A stretch of DNA of 64,000 bases from JANNYA01 sp031422315 (GTDB taxonomy: Bacteria > Pseudomonadota > Gammaproteobacteria > Xanthomonadales > SZUA-5), in NCBI GenBank assembly GCA_031422315.1, contig JANOQN010000053.1, positions 1 to 64,000 of the forward strand, in the 5' to 3' direction. The notes beneath the pieces are model-generated. The model ran no database searches, had not been told where the DNA came from, and worked only from the letters and a program-made list of their open reading frames with translations. Both the position numbers and the translations under genes were made by a program. Positions 28,215 to 36,740 of this stretch are shown in pieces (position 1 is the stretch's first letter; every line of letters starts with the position of its first letter).

Positions 28215-28712
28215 CTATCCATCCAGCAACTTAAATTGCCGATCCACGAGCTCGCGCGGAAAATCGCGCTCTAAGGTTTCGATTTCCTCGCGAAACGCCT
28301 GCACGTCTTCGAATCGTCGATATACGGAAGCGAACCGCACATACGCGACTTGATCAACGTCCTTTAAGGCCTGCATCACCCACGCGCCAAGCTGGCTGGC
28401 GGGCATTTCGCGCTCTCCGGCGGTGCGCAGTTTGCGAATGACCTGCTCAATAATCTCGTCAATCTGCGCTAAACCCACGTTGCGCTTTTCGAACGCGCGT
28501 TCCACGCCACCACGCAACTTAGTTTCAGCGAAGGGTTCTCGGCGGCCATCGCGCTTGATAATCAGCGGCAGTTTGAGCTCAACGGTTTCAAAGGTGGAAA
28601 AACGCGCGTTGCACTGCGGGCATTCGCGCCTACGACGTACCTGCATACCGTCTTCAGTGACGCGGGTATCTACCACCCGCGTTTCAGGATCTCCACAAAA
28701 TGCGCAGCGCAT
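28215..28712 (-). CDS. nrdR: Transcriptional repressor NrdR
   Basis: 165 residues. N-terminal zinc ribbon with Cys3, Cys6, Cys31, Cys34 (MRCAFCGD, RECPQCNARFSTFE), then the ATP-cone domain beginning IKRDGRREPF. NrdR senses nucleotides and represses ribonucleotide reductase genes. The usual neighbours glyA or ribD are absent; the nearest gene downstream on its strand is the LplT-PlsC fusion. The 250-bp region to comEA contains two TGTCAG/CTGACA palindromes, which do not look like NrdR boxes. Confidence 0.97.
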   Translation of the reverse strand: MRCAFCGDPETRVVDTRVTEDGMQVRRRRECPQCNARFSTFETVELKLPLIIKRDGRREPFAETKLRGGVERAFEKRNVGLAQIDEIIEQVIRKLRTAGEREMPASQLGAWVMQALKDVDQVAYVRFASVYRRFEDVQAFREEIETLERDFPRELVDRQFKLLDG

Positions 28713-28776
28713 AGCTCATTGGTCAAAAAGGAATGCCTGCACAGTAAGCGCTTGCCCGATTAGGTGCAAGGCGCGC

Positions 28777-28794
28777 TGTCAGATTTGCCTGACA
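28777..28794. promoter_or_regulatory. Inverted repeat TGTCAG-N6-CTGACA, possible operator
   Basis: Perfect 6-bp arms with a 6-bp spacer lie in the divergent region between nrdR and the ComEA-like gene. The same half-site recurs inside the longer palindrome at 28818-28842. The binding protein is unknown. Confidence 0.4.
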
Positions 28795-28817
28795 CGCGGT
28801 GTTGCAGAAATTCCAGC

Positions 28818-28842
28818 GCTGTCAGCGCCTAGCGCTGACAGC
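28818..28842. promoter_or_regulatory. Perfect 11-bp inverted repeat with 3-nt loop
   Basis: Arms GCTGTCAGCGC and GCGCTGACAGC around CTA. No T-run follows on either strand, so a terminator is unlikely. It lies 106 bp before nrdR and 121 bp before the ComEA-like gene, fitting a regulator site or hairpin. Confidence 0.45.
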
Positions 28843-28962
28843 AGCAAATCATCAGCCGCCCTAAAGTTTCTCCACCGGCAGCCGCTGCCGGATGCAGCGA
28901 AATGATCGCTGCACCGTAAGTCAACCTCGATATCACCTACTCAAAACCAAAAGGAATTCATC

Positions 28963-29253
28963 ATGTTTGCAAAAATCTCCCTCGCAGCACTCGCCCTCGC
29001 CATCTCCTCATTCGCATTTGCTGGCCAGCCGGTCAACGTCAATACCGCAACCGCCGCCGAACTGGCCGAATCTTTAGATGGCATTGGTGAGGCAAAAGCG
29101 AAAGCTATCGTCGCGTATCGCCAAGCGAATGGTGGCTTCAAAAGCGCGGATGAGCTGACCGAAGTCAAAGGCATTGGCCTGAAAACCGTCGAGCGCAATG
29201 CCAGCTTTATAAAATTAGGTGCAGCGCCTGCGGCGAAGACGCCGGCTAAGTAG
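28963..29253 (+). CDS. ComEA-like helix-hairpin-helix protein, exported
   Basis: 96 residues. Signal peptide (ISLAALALAISSFAFA), then the ComEA pattern: VNVNTATAAELAESLDGIG, AKAIVAYRQANGGFKS, and ELTEVKGIGLKTVERN, which are two helix-hairpin-helix DNA-binding motifs. An Ala/Pro/Lys tail ends it. In competent gammaproteobacteria such proteins bind incoming DNA in the periplasm. AAGGA lies 9 bp before the ATG. No other competence gene is visible nearby. Confidence 0.92.
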   Translation: MFAKISLAALALAISSFAFAGQPVNVNTATAAELAESLDGIGEAKAKAIVAYRQANGGFKSADELTEVKGIGLKTVERNASFIKLGAAPAAKTPAK

Positions 29254-29287
29254 TTAAAATTTGGATCGGACCGCTAGCTGCCTAACA

Positions 29288-29382
29288 TCGTCATTCCCGC
29301 GAAAGCGGGAACCCAGGCTCCACAAACGTTTGCATAAACTTTGACACCTGCACTGGGTCCCCGCTTTCACGGGGATGACGAA
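29288..29382. repeat. Inverted-arm dispersed element, copy 1
   Basis: Left arm TCGTCATTCCCGCGAAAGCG and right arm CTTTCACGGGGATGACGA are near-complementary. The spacer contains GTTTGCATAAA and TGACACCTG, both found in other copies. No coding content. It sits between comEA and folC. Confidence 0.85.
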
Positions 29383-29450
29383 TCTCTAGCTTCAGTCCAA
29401 GATCAGCCTTTGAGGTTTCTCTCGGATGAACTTAATCTGTAGGCATGTGG

Positions 29451-30800
29451 CTATTCATTCGTATCGCATATCTGTCCTGCTGGCAGCTCAGTAATCCCCA
29501 ATGCCCGCAGCGCGCCAGCGACCAGAAAAAACGAGCCAAACGCGATGATGCGATGCAGGCCTGAGGCGTGCCGAACGCGATATTGGATCGCCGCATCCAG
29601 CGCTTCGGTAATGTTAGGAAACGCCTGATATTCCCCACGCGTGGCGCCGCGCAATCTGGCGGCAAGCTGCATGGTGTCAAGCCCACGTGCAGTTTCTGCT
29701 TGTAAGCCGGCTAGCATCCAAAAGCTTATGTGGGGCGCTAAGGCCAGCGCTACGCCTTCGACGTCTTTATCTTGCATGCCGCCAAATACCGCCACCGTAT
29801 CACCCGCAAACGGATGCCCCTCGAGCCACTGCGCTAGGCTGTGCGCGGCTTGCGGATTGTGTGCGACATCAATCCAAATTTCGGGCGCATCGCCAACCAA
29901 TTGCAGCCGACCGAACACCTGAACTTTGGCCAGCGCCGCGCTCAGCATTTGCGAATCTATCGCGGGAATTTTTCCTTGCTGCTGGAGCGTGCAAATCAGC
30001 GCCAGCGCCGCGCCAATATTGTGCAGTTGCGCCGGCGCTCGCAGCGCTGTCGGTGCCAGCAGACGCATCGGCGGCTGATCTTTTAGACTAAATTCAAGCA
30101 AGCTGCCCAGTGCCTTAATCTGATAGTCCAAGCGCGGCCGCAGCAGCGTAACGTTGAGTGCTAAGGCCTGAGTGAGCACGCTGCGTGCGGCAGCATGATC
30201 GCCATACACCGCCAGCTGGCGGTGTCGAAATACGCCGGCTTTCTCTAAGCCAATGGCTTCGCAGTCGTGCCCCAGATAGTCTTGATGATCTAGCGCTATC
30301 GTGGTCAACAGCACCGCATCGGCGTCTACTAAGTTGACCGCATCCAAGCGCCCGCCCAAGCCTACTTCGAGCACCACCGCATCAAGATTCGCGCGCGCAA
30401 ACAGTAGCAATCCTGCCAAGGTGGCGTATTCGAAAAACGTCAGGGAAATATCACCGCGTGCGGCATCAATTTCGGCAAAACTCGCGCATAGCTCAGCATC
30501 GCTTGCATAGCCATCGCTGAGCTGGATGCGTTCGCGGTAATGCAAAATATGGGGCGAGGTAAAGCTGCCAACTTTCAAGCCGTGCGCCATTAGCAAAGCG
30601 CGCAGTAGCGCAACGCTGGATCCCTTGCCATTCGTACCCGCCACGGTCACGCAAAGTGGCGCAGGACGCAGCAAATTCGGCACGCTCGCCGCCAAAATCA
30701 GCGCAACCATGCGCACGCGTTCTAGCCCCATATCAATTGCTTTGGGGTGTAGCTGCTGTTGAAATGCGAGCCACTGATCCAGGCTGCGGTTTTCACTCAT
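29451..30800 (-). CDS. folC: Dihydrofolate synthase/folylpolyglutamate synthase
   Basis: 449 residues. Adds glutamate to dihydropteroate and folates. Mur-ligase-like fold: GTNGKGSS (55-62), TSPHILHYRERI, EVGLGGRLDAVN, HQDYLGH and C-terminal WIDVAHNPQAAHSL. The start ATG overlaps the hemC stop by 4 bp. The more common neighbour is accD; a hemC-folC coupling is unusual in my experience. Confidence 0.96.
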   Translation of the reverse strand: MSENRSLDQWLAFQQQLHPKAIDMGLERVRMVALILAASVPNLLRPAPLCVTVAGTNGKGSSVALLRALLMAHGLKVGSFTSPHILHYRERIQLSDGYASDAELCASFAEIDAARGDISLTFFEYATLAGLLLFARANLDAVVLEVGLGGRLDAVNLVDADAVLLTTIALDHQDYLGHDCEAIGLEKAGVFRHRQLAVYGDHAAARSVLTQALALNVTLLRPRLDYQIKALGSLLEFSLKDQPPMRLLAPTALRAPAQLHNIGAALALICTLQQQGKIPAIDSQMLSAALAKVQVFGRLQLVGDAPEIWIDVAHNPQAAHSLAQWLEGHPFAGDTVAVFGGMQDKDVEGVALALAPHISFWMLAGLQAETARGLDTMQLAARLRGATRGEYQAFPNITEALDAAIQYRVRHASGLHRIIAFGSFFLVAGALRALGITELPAGQICDTNE

Positions 30801-31774
30801 GAAAAGCCGCCCGTGCTGGCTTGCGAGCCGGCTTGATTCGTGAAGCCCTGTGTTTTGGCCAGTTTTTGCAGCGTGCTCGCCAATGCTACGCCCAAACTGT
30901 GTGCTTGATCAGCGCGCCCGCTTAGCTCGCCGCGCACGAACCGACGCGCGGCATCATCGCCGAGCAGCGCTTGCAAACGAAGATGACCATCGTGCAGCTC
31001 TGCATACGCGGCTATTGGCATTTGGCAGCTGCCAAATAGCGCGGTGGCTAAGCTGCGTTCGGCCTGCACGCAAATCGAAGTGTCATGATCCGCCAGCGGC
31101 GCCAGAAGTTCGGCCACATCAGCGCGCGCACTTAAGCATTCGAGTGCGAGTGCGCCTTGACCCGCAGCTGGTAAAAAATCCGGCGCCGATAGCACTTGCG
31201 CGATACGATCAGCAAACCCAAGCCGATCTAAACCGGCCTGCGCTAATACGATTGCATCATATTCACCAGCGTCCAATTTCCGTAATCTTGTATTGACGTT
31301 GCCGCGCAAGTCCACCAGATTGAAATCCGGTCGCAACGTGTGCAGCTGGACTTGGCGCCGCTGTGATGAGGAACCTACCCGTGCGCCTTCGGGAAGTTGC
31401 ATCAGCGTTTTGATTCTGCTGTCCCGCACAATCAGCGCATCAAATGCACTAGCCCTTTGCATGATCGCGGCGAGCGCAAACCCTTTTTCTAGCTGCATGG
31501 GCACGTCTTTTAGCGAATGCACAGCGCAATCGGCCTCCCCTGCCAGCATGGCTTGCTCCAGCTCTTTTAGAAATAGGCCTTTGCCGCCAATTTGCGAGAG
31601 CGGGCGATCCAAAATTTGATCGCCTTTCGTGGTCATAGGTACTAAGGAAACTTCTAAATAGGGATAGCGCTGGCGCAAGCAGCTTGCTACATATTCGGCC
31701 TGCCAAAGTGCGAGCGCGCTTTCGCGAGTGGCGATTCTTATTGTTGCGATTTTTTGGTGGGGTAAGGCTGACAT
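30797..31774 (-). CDS. hemC: Porphobilinogen deaminase (hydroxymethylbilane synthase)
   Basis: 325 residues. Condenses four porphobilinogens to hydroxymethylbilane in haem synthesis. Seen: TIRIATRESALALWQAEYV, VPMTTKGDQILDRPL, VHSLKDVPMQL, and LFGSCQMPIAAYA with the dipyrromethane-carrying cysteine (about residue 243). hemD, the usual partner, is absent; folC follows with an ATGA overlap. Confidence 0.97.
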   Translation of the reverse strand: MSALPHQKIATIRIATRESALALWQAEYVASCLRQRYPYLEVSLVPMTTKGDQILDRPLSQIGGKGLFLKELEQAMLAGEADCAVHSLKDVPMQLEKGFALAAIMQRASAFDALIVRDSRIKTLMQLPEGARVGSSSQRRQVQLHTLRPDFNLVDLRGNVNTRLRKLDAGEYDAIVLAQAGLDRLGFADRIAQVLSAPDFLPAAGQGALALECLSARADVAELLAPLADHDTSICVQAERSLATALFGSCQMPIAAYAELHDGHLRLQALLGDDAARRFVRGELSGRADQAHSLGVALASTLQKLAKTQGFTNQAGSQASTGGFS

Positions 31775-31801
31775 AACGGTGATTCCCTAGAAGGTGATTA
31801 C

Positions 31802-31895
31802 TCGTCATCCCCGCGCAGGCGGGGATCCAGAACAGGTGTCAAGGTTCGAACGAACGGACAAGGAGCCTGGATTCCCGCCTGCGCGGGAATGACGA
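31802..31895. repeat. Inverted-arm dispersed element, copy 2
   Basis: Left arm TCGTCATCCCCGCGCAGGCG, right arm CCTGCGCGGGAATGACGA. The spacer holds the inverse of the TGACACCTG motif, so the copy is inserted in the opposite sense relative to copy 1. It sits between the DegS-type gene stop and hemC start. Confidence 0.85.
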
Positions 31896-31935
31896 TGTGT
31901 TGAGTTGTACTGTTCGAGTTCGAAGCTTGCACCCG

Positions 31936-33024
31936 CTACGGTCCAGCCTTAGGCCGCTTGATAATCGGCACCGCGATCTCAAGCGTCAGTCCGGCGCGCC
32001 GCACACTCAAGCTGAGCTGGCTTCCAGGTGCTGAGGTAGCTTCCAACCTGCGAATCTGTTCAGCCGATTCAATGGCCGCGCCATCAAGCGCAATCACGTC
32101 GTCGTCTGGCAATAATCCAGCCAAATAAGCTGGGGAATTTTGATAGATGCCGCGCACATAGACCAACCTTGTGGGCTCGCCCGAACCGCCACTGGGCAGC
32201 AGGCGCTCGCCATATTCCGCGCCGATCCAGCCGCGCGTCACTTCACCGGTCAATAAAATCTCTTGCAGCACTTTTTCAGCCACATTCGCCGGAATCGCAA
32301 AACTAATCCCCGGCACTGCAAAGCCCGCATCGGCTAAGGTAGCGGTATTGATCCCGATCAGCTCGCCCGCCAAATTCACCAGCGCACCGCCCGAGTTGCC
32401 TTCATTTATGGCCGCATCGGTTTGAATAAAGCTCTCAAAACGGCTCAAATTTTGATCACGTCGCCCCAGCGCGCTGATAATACCGCTGGTCACGGTTTGG
32501 CTGTAGCCGTACGGATTGCCGATCGCAAGCACCTGATCGCCAACCCGCAGCGCGCTGGAATCAGCAAGCTTTACAATTGGCAAGCCGCTGAGCTCAATTT
32601 TCAATACCGCTAAATCTGTCTCTGGATCTGCGCCGATCACCGAAGCGCGCGCGATGCGGCCATCCCACAACAAGGCGCGAATATTGTCGTAGCCGGCAAT
32701 CACGTGATTATTTGTTAGCATTACGCCGTCGGCGCGCACCAAAACCGCTGAACCGCGCGAGCGCTCCAGTCTGCGGCGCTCTGGGCCTACTGGGGTTACC
32801 CCCAAAAAGCGCTGCATAGGATCCGGAATCAGTTTTATATTGCGTTCCGTAACAACTTTATCAGCAAAAACGCTCACCACCGCAGGCCCGGCGAGCGTGA
32901 CGGCGTCAGCGAAGCTGGCCGCGCTATTTGCGGCAGGCGCAGGTGCTCTGGTGGAGGCAATGATCCACGCTGCGGCCAGTCCAGCCAGCACTGAAATCAG
33001 CAAAAGTTTAAACCAATCCCGCAC
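31936..33024 (-). CDS. DegS/AlgW-type membrane-anchored serine endoprotease
   Basis: 362 residues. One N-terminal membrane anchor (FKLLLISVLAGLAAAWIIA) replaces a cleavable signal peptide, as in DegS. Trypsin-like triad: His107 in LTNNHVIAG, Asp137 in DPETDLAVL, Ser211 in NEGNSGGAL. One PDZ domain follows (about 255-350). DegS and AlgW cut the anti-sigma factor RseA/MucA in the periplasm in response to misfolded outer membrane proteins. The gene is divergent from petA, as often seen in this lineage. Confidence 0.93.
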   Translation of the reverse strand: MRDWFKLLLISVLAGLAAAWIIASTRAPAPAANSAASFADAVTLAGPAVVSVFADKVVTERNIKLIPDPMQRFLGVTPVGPERRRLERSRGSAVLVRADGVMLTNNHVIAGYDNIRALLWDGRIARASVIGADPETDLAVLKIELSGLPIVKLADSSALRVGDQVLAIGNPYGYSQTVTSGIISALGRRDQNLSRFESFIQTDAAINEGNSGGALVNLAGELIGINTATLADAGFAVPGISFAIPANVAEKVLQEILLTGEVTRGWIGAEYGERLLPSGGSGEPTRLVYVRGIYQNSPAYLAGLLPDDDVIALDGAAIESAEQIRRLEATSAPGSQLSLSVRRAGLTLEIAVPIIKRPKAGP

Positions 33025-33160
33025 CCGGCATCCTTATCTTGCGCATCGTCTGCATCCTCACGTCATTTCGATTGTCTGGCTGAAAGCCTGTCATGTAAAC
33101 TACCGGATGAAAGCTCGTAAGCGCGGGCTCATTGCAAGTTTGTTTCATGGTGAGGTTTTT

Positions 33161-33757
33161 ATGGCCGAAAATGCGCCTGATCTGGGCCGCCGTCGATTTT
33201 TGACGGCAACGTGTGCTGTTGTTGGTGGTGTCGGTGGCGTATTTGCTGCGGTGCCGTTTTTCTCTTCGTTTAAACCAAGCGCGAAAGCCGTCTCTGCGGG
33301 CGTGCCGACGGTTGTTGACATCAGCAAGTTAACCGAAGGTGCGCAGCTGATTGAAGTATGGCGCAAACGCCCGGTATGGATTATCAAACGCAGCGATGAA
33401 GCAATTGCCGTGTTGGAATCCATGAAACCACGTTTGAAGGACGCTGAAAGCGCTGAAGAGGACCAGCAGCCCAAGTACGCCAAGAACGCCACTCGTTCGA
33501 TCAAACCGAATATTTTGGTGCTGGTCGGCAGCTGCACGCATTTAGGCTGCTCGCCGAAGTTCTTCCCGGAGATGAAGGCGGAAGATTGGGATTCAGAGTG
33601 GAAAGGCGGGTTTTACTGCCCGTGCCACAGCTCGAAATTCGATATGGCCGGCCGCGTTTTCAACGGCTCACCTGCGCCAACCAATCTCGTAGTGCCCATT
33701 CACCGTTACGTCGATGACAACACGATCATCATCGGCGAAGAACAAGAGGCAGCATAA
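33161..33757 (+). CDS. petA: Ubiquinol-cytochrome c reductase iron-sulfur (Rieske) subunit
   Basis: 198 residues. Twin-arginine-type N-terminus GRRRFLTATCAVVGG stays as the membrane anchor. 2Fe-2S ligands: Cys125 and His127 in CTHLGC, Cys153 and His156 in CPCHSSKFD; Cys130-Cys155 make the disulfide. A GTGAGG ribosome site decides the ATG; an upstream in-frame ATG at 33107 is less likely. First gene of petABC; petB begins directly after the stop. Confidence 0.97.
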   Translation: MAENAPDLGRRRFLTATCAVVGGVGGVFAAVPFFSSFKPSAKAVSAGVPTVVDISKLTEGAQLIEVWRKRPVWIIKRSDEAIAVLESMKPRLKDAESAEEDQQPKYAKNATRSIKPNILVLVGSCTHLGCSPKFFPEMKAEDWDSEWKGGFYCPCHSSKFDMAGRVFNGSPAPTNLVVPIHRYVDDNTIIIGEEQEAA

Positions 33758-34999
33758 ATGGCTCGTCCTACCGCTTCATCCGCATCTGGCATTCTCGGCT
33801 GGCTAGACCAGCGTATCCCGGTCGTTGATTTTTGGAACACCCACGTCGGCCAATACTACGCGCCGAAAAACTTTAATCTTTGGTACTACTTCGGCTCGCT
33901 ATCCTTGCTGATGCTCGTCAATCAGATCGTGACCGGCATTTTCCTGACTATGCACTACAGTCCGACTGAAGAGGGCGCTTTTGCATCAGTCGAATACATC
34001 ATGCGCGATGTGCCGTTTGGCTGGATCATTCGCTACATGCATGCAGCGGGTGCATCATTCTTCTTTATTGTGGTGTATTTGCACATGTTTCGCGGGCTGA
34101 TGTACGGCAGCTACAAAAAACCGCGTGAGCTGATTTGGGTGCTTGGGGTTATGATTTTCTTAGCGCTGATGGCCGAAGCATTTTTGGGCTATGTACTGCC
34201 ATGGGGGCAGATGAGCTTTTGGGGCGCACAGGTTATCGTAAGCTTGTTCGGCGCAGTTCCGTACATTGGGCAAGACTTAGTGCAGCTGATTCAAGGCGAC
34301 TATTTGCCATCTGGCGCTACGATTAGCCGCTTTTTTGCGCTGCATGTGATTGCCATGCCGCTGGCGATTTTGCTGCTGGTAGTGCTGCACTTGGGCGCAC
34401 TGCATGAGGTTGGCTCAAACAACCCAGACGGCGTGGAGATCAAGGCAAAAAAAGACAGCAATGGCAAGCCGCTCGACGGCATTCCGTTCCACCCGTACTA
34501 CACGGTTAAAGACTTGTTTGGCGCGGGCTTCTTTTTATGCATCTTTGCGTTTGTGGTGTTCTTCCAGCCCACGTTTGGCGGGTTATTTTTAGAACACGAC
34601 AATTTTATCGAAGCCAATCCGCTCGTCACGCCCGCGCTGATCAAGCCGGTTTGGTACTTCACGCCGTATTACGCCATGCTACGCGCGATTCCGGATAAAT
34701 TGCTGGGCGTTATGGTGATGGGCGGTGCAACACTCATATTGTTCCTATTGCCTTGGCTTGATCGTTCGCCGGTTAAATCAATTCGCTACCGCGGCTTTTG
34801 GAGCAAGGTGCTGCTGTTTACGTTTACCGCGTCGTTCTTGATTTTGGGCTATTTGGGCTCACAAGCAGGAACTGACACAACGACATTTATCTCGCGAATC
34901 TGTACCGCGATTTACTTCGGATTCTTCGCCTTGCTGCCATTTGTAAGCGCGTGGGATCAACCTAAACCAGTGCCTGATCGAGTAACGATGCATGATTAA
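33758..34999 (+). CDS. petB: Ubiquinol-cytochrome c reductase cytochrome b subunit
   Basis: 413 residues, eight or so membrane helices. The N-terminal domain has the haem-bearing helices (WIIRYMHAAGASFFFIVVYLH and SRFFALHVIAMPLAILLLVVLHLGALHEVG), and the Qo site has the PEWY-type region in altered form (IKPVWYFTPYYAMLR carries PVWYF where PEWYF is standard). It forms the core of the bc1 complex with petA and petC. The 3' end overlaps petC by 8 bp. Confidence 0.97.
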   Translation: MARPTASSASGILGWLDQRIPVVDFWNTHVGQYYAPKNFNLWYYFGSLSLLMLVNQIVTGIFLTMHYSPTEEGAFASVEYIMRDVPFGWIIRYMHAAGASFFFIVVYLHMFRGLMYGSYKKPRELIWVLGVMIFLALMAEAFLGYVLPWGQMSFWGAQVIVSLFGAVPYIGQDLVQLIQGDYLPSGATISRFFALHVIAMPLAILLLVVLHLGALHEVGSNNPDGVEIKAKKDSNGKPLDGIPFHPYYTVKDLFGAGFFLCIFAFVVFFQPTFGGLFLEHDNFIEANPLVTPALIKPVWYFTPYYAMLRAIPDKLLGVMVMGGATLILFLLPWLDRSPVKSIRYRGFWSKVLLFTFTASFLILGYLGSQAGTDTTTFISRICTAIYFGFFALLPFVSAWDQPKPVPDRVTMHD

Positions 35000-35795
35000 G
35001 CTCAACCTACAATTCGCCGCTGTTGTAACCTGGGCCGCGGCTGCCTTTGGCCTGGCCGCAGGCAATACCGCCCATGCGGCGGGTGCAGTTTGCCTGCCAT
35101 TTGGCGATATTCAAGCGGACGCTACCAATGTCGATACCCTGCAACGCGGTGCCAAGCTGTATTTCAACTACTGTGCTTCCTGCCATTCGCTGCAATACAT
35201 GCGCTATGGACGACTTGCTCAGGATTTGCAGCTCAGCGAAGATGATTTGCTGAAAAACTTCGCTTTCACCGGCGCTAAGGCCGGCGACTTCGTGACGATT
35301 GCTATGCCCAAAGGCGGGCGCGGCAATCCACCAGGCTCGCAAGAATGGTTCGGAGTAACGCCACCCGATCTATCATTAGTGGCGCGTTCGCGCGGGGTTG
35401 ATTGGATTTATAACTACTTGAACGCATATTACCCAGACCCATCTAGGCCAATTGGATGGAATAATTTGACTTTCCCGAATTCCTCTATGCCTAATCCTTT
35501 GTGGGAGTTACAAGGCATCCAGGAACATGTGGTACACGGCCACGCGGGCGATGCTAAATCAGCTGATGCGCATGCCGATTGCAGCCCAAGCGCGTTCAAA
35601 AAAGTATCGGAAGGCTCACGCAGCGCAGAACAGTATGATAAAGACACCCGCGATCTGACGACATTCCTTGAATACGTCGGCGAACCGGCGATTATCAAAC
35701 GCGAATCCTATGGCGTTTGGGCGATTCTTTATCTCTCATTGCTGACCATGTTGTTCTGGCTGTTGAAAAACGAATACTGGAAGGACATTCATTGA
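34992..35795 (+). CDS. petC: Cytochrome c1
   Basis: 267 residues. Signal peptide (AAAAFGLAAGNTAHAA), haem c site CASCH (61-65), and a single C-terminal anchor (GVWAILYLSLLTMLFWLL). It passes electrons from the Rieske protein to cytochrome c. The gene overlaps petB by 8 bp and shares a TTGA overlap with sspB. Confidence 0.97.
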   Translation: MIKLNLQFAAVVTWAAAAFGLAAGNTAHAAGAVCLPFGDIQADATNVDTLQRGAKLYFNYCASCHSLQYMRYGRLAQDLQLSEDDLLKNFAFTGAKAGDFVTIAMPKGGRGNPPGSQEWFGVTPPDLSLVARSRGVDWIYNYLNAYYPDPSRPIGWNNLTFPNSSMPNPLWELQGIQEHVVHGHAGDAKSADAHADCSPSAFKKVSEGSRSAEQYDKDTRDLTTFLEYVGEPAIIKRESYGVWAILYLSLLTMLFWLLKNEYWKDIH

Positions 35796-36301
35796 GCCAA
35801 AAACCAACCAGCCCAAAAACACCCAGTTCAAAAAAGCCTTACATACTGCGCGCACTTTACGAATGGATCGTTGATAACGGCTTAACACCTATGATCGTTA
35901 TCGACACCACCGTCAAGGGTGTGATGGTTCCACCGCAAGCCATCAAAGATGAGCGCGTGGTGCTTAACATCTCACCGATTTCGGTTTTTGGTTTGAATAT
36001 TGCCAATGAAATGCTCAACTTGCGCGCATCGTTTAGCGGCGCTCAACTTGGTGTCAGCGCGCCCATTCAAAGCATCGTCGCACTTTATCCGCGCGAAGGT
36101 ATTGAACACGGATTAGTGTTCGGCCCTGAAAGCGATGAAGACGCGCAAACTGCCGCCGAACCTGTGCCAGCTGCGACGCGTATGCGAATCGTGGATTCCG
36201 GGGATTCACAAATTGCTGCTGAAATAGCGACGGATGACGCGATTGACTCAGCTGATGCGCCTCCGCCAAAGCCTAGGCCTACTTTGCGGGTGGTGAAATA
36301 G
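35792..36301 (+). CDS. sspB: ClpXP protease specificity-enhancing factor
   Basis: 169 residues. SspB delivers ssrA-tagged proteins to ClpXP. Seen: YILRALYEWIVDNGLTPMI, then VVLNISPISVFGLNI and LNLRASFSGAQLGVSAPI, then an acidic and Pro-rich linker and the C-terminal ClpX-binding tail PRPTLRVVK. The TTG start is decided by AAGGA 7 bp upstream and the TTGA overlap with the petC stop; an upstream extension would run inside petC. sspA, which normally lies between petC and sspB, is missing. Confidence 0.95.
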   Translation: MSQKPTSPKTPSSKKPYILRALYEWIVDNGLTPMIVIDTTVKGVMVPPQAIKDERVVLNISPISVFGLNIANEMLNLRASFSGAQLGVSAPIQSIVALYPREGIEHGLVFGPESDEDAQTAAEPVPAATRMRIVDSGDSQIAAEIATDDAIDSADAPPPKPRPTLRVVK

Positions 36302-36317
36302 AGCGGTTCGCTCCCTA

Positions 36318-36461
36318 TCGTCATTCCCGCGCAGGCGGGAATCCAGGTGCGCCGAATCTTGAGCATGCTTGTAAGTATAAAAACACGGATTTCAGCTACT
36401 TAGGTATCTGAGCGAATTTCTGACACCTGCACTGGGTCCCCCGCCTTCGCGGGGATGACGA
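36318..36461. repeat. Inverted-arm dispersed element, copy 3
   Basis: Left arm TCGTCATTCCCGCGCAGGCG, right arm GCCTTCGCGGGGATGACGA preceded by TGACACCTGCACTGGGT as in copy 1. Longer spacer than copies 1 and 2. Begins 17 bp after the sspB stop and, with copy 4, fills the 439-bp gap between the convergent sspB and ftsZ. Confidence 0.85.
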
Positions 36462-36538
36462 GGTGAGGCGAAGCCGCTTGCAGAATCGACTATGCGTTGG
36501 ATTAAAACTTCGCCATCGCGCTCGTGCCTACTACCTCA

Positions 36539-36684
36539 TCGTCATCCCCGCGAAAGCGGGGACCCAGGCACGGCTAATTTAATTCCACCTTGTTATCAAT
36601 AAATCAGCGAGCGAATCGGCGTGCTGATTCCGCGTCAAGCGTTTGCATAAAGCACCTGGGTTCCCGCTTTCGCGGGAATGACGA
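36539..36684. repeat. Inverted-arm dispersed element, copy 4
   Basis: Left arm TCGTCATCCCCGCGAAAGCG, right arm GCTTTCGCGGGAATGACGA, spacer with GTTTGCATAAA as in copy 1. It lies 57 bp past the ftsZ stop. The arms could fold as hairpins at the 3' end of the dcw transcript, but no T-run terminator is seen. Confidence 0.85.
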
Positions 36685-36740
36685 CTTGCACGTTTAGAAC
36701 GGTTACTAAAACCTCGTCATCTCCCCCTAGCGTCGCCCCA

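Noticed and set aside
31840..31860. GGTTCGAAC resembling a tRNA T-loop
   Set aside because: No acceptor, D or anticodon arms can be folded around it; it lies in the spacer of an element.
29288..36684. Regular short repeats considered as a CRISPR array
   Set aside because: Spacing is kilobases apart, arms are inverted pairs and no cas gene is near.
36684..36740. Search for lpxC or a factor-independent terminator after ftsZ
   Set aside because: Only repeat-element arms and a short unstructured stretch are present; no coding frame or T-run was found.
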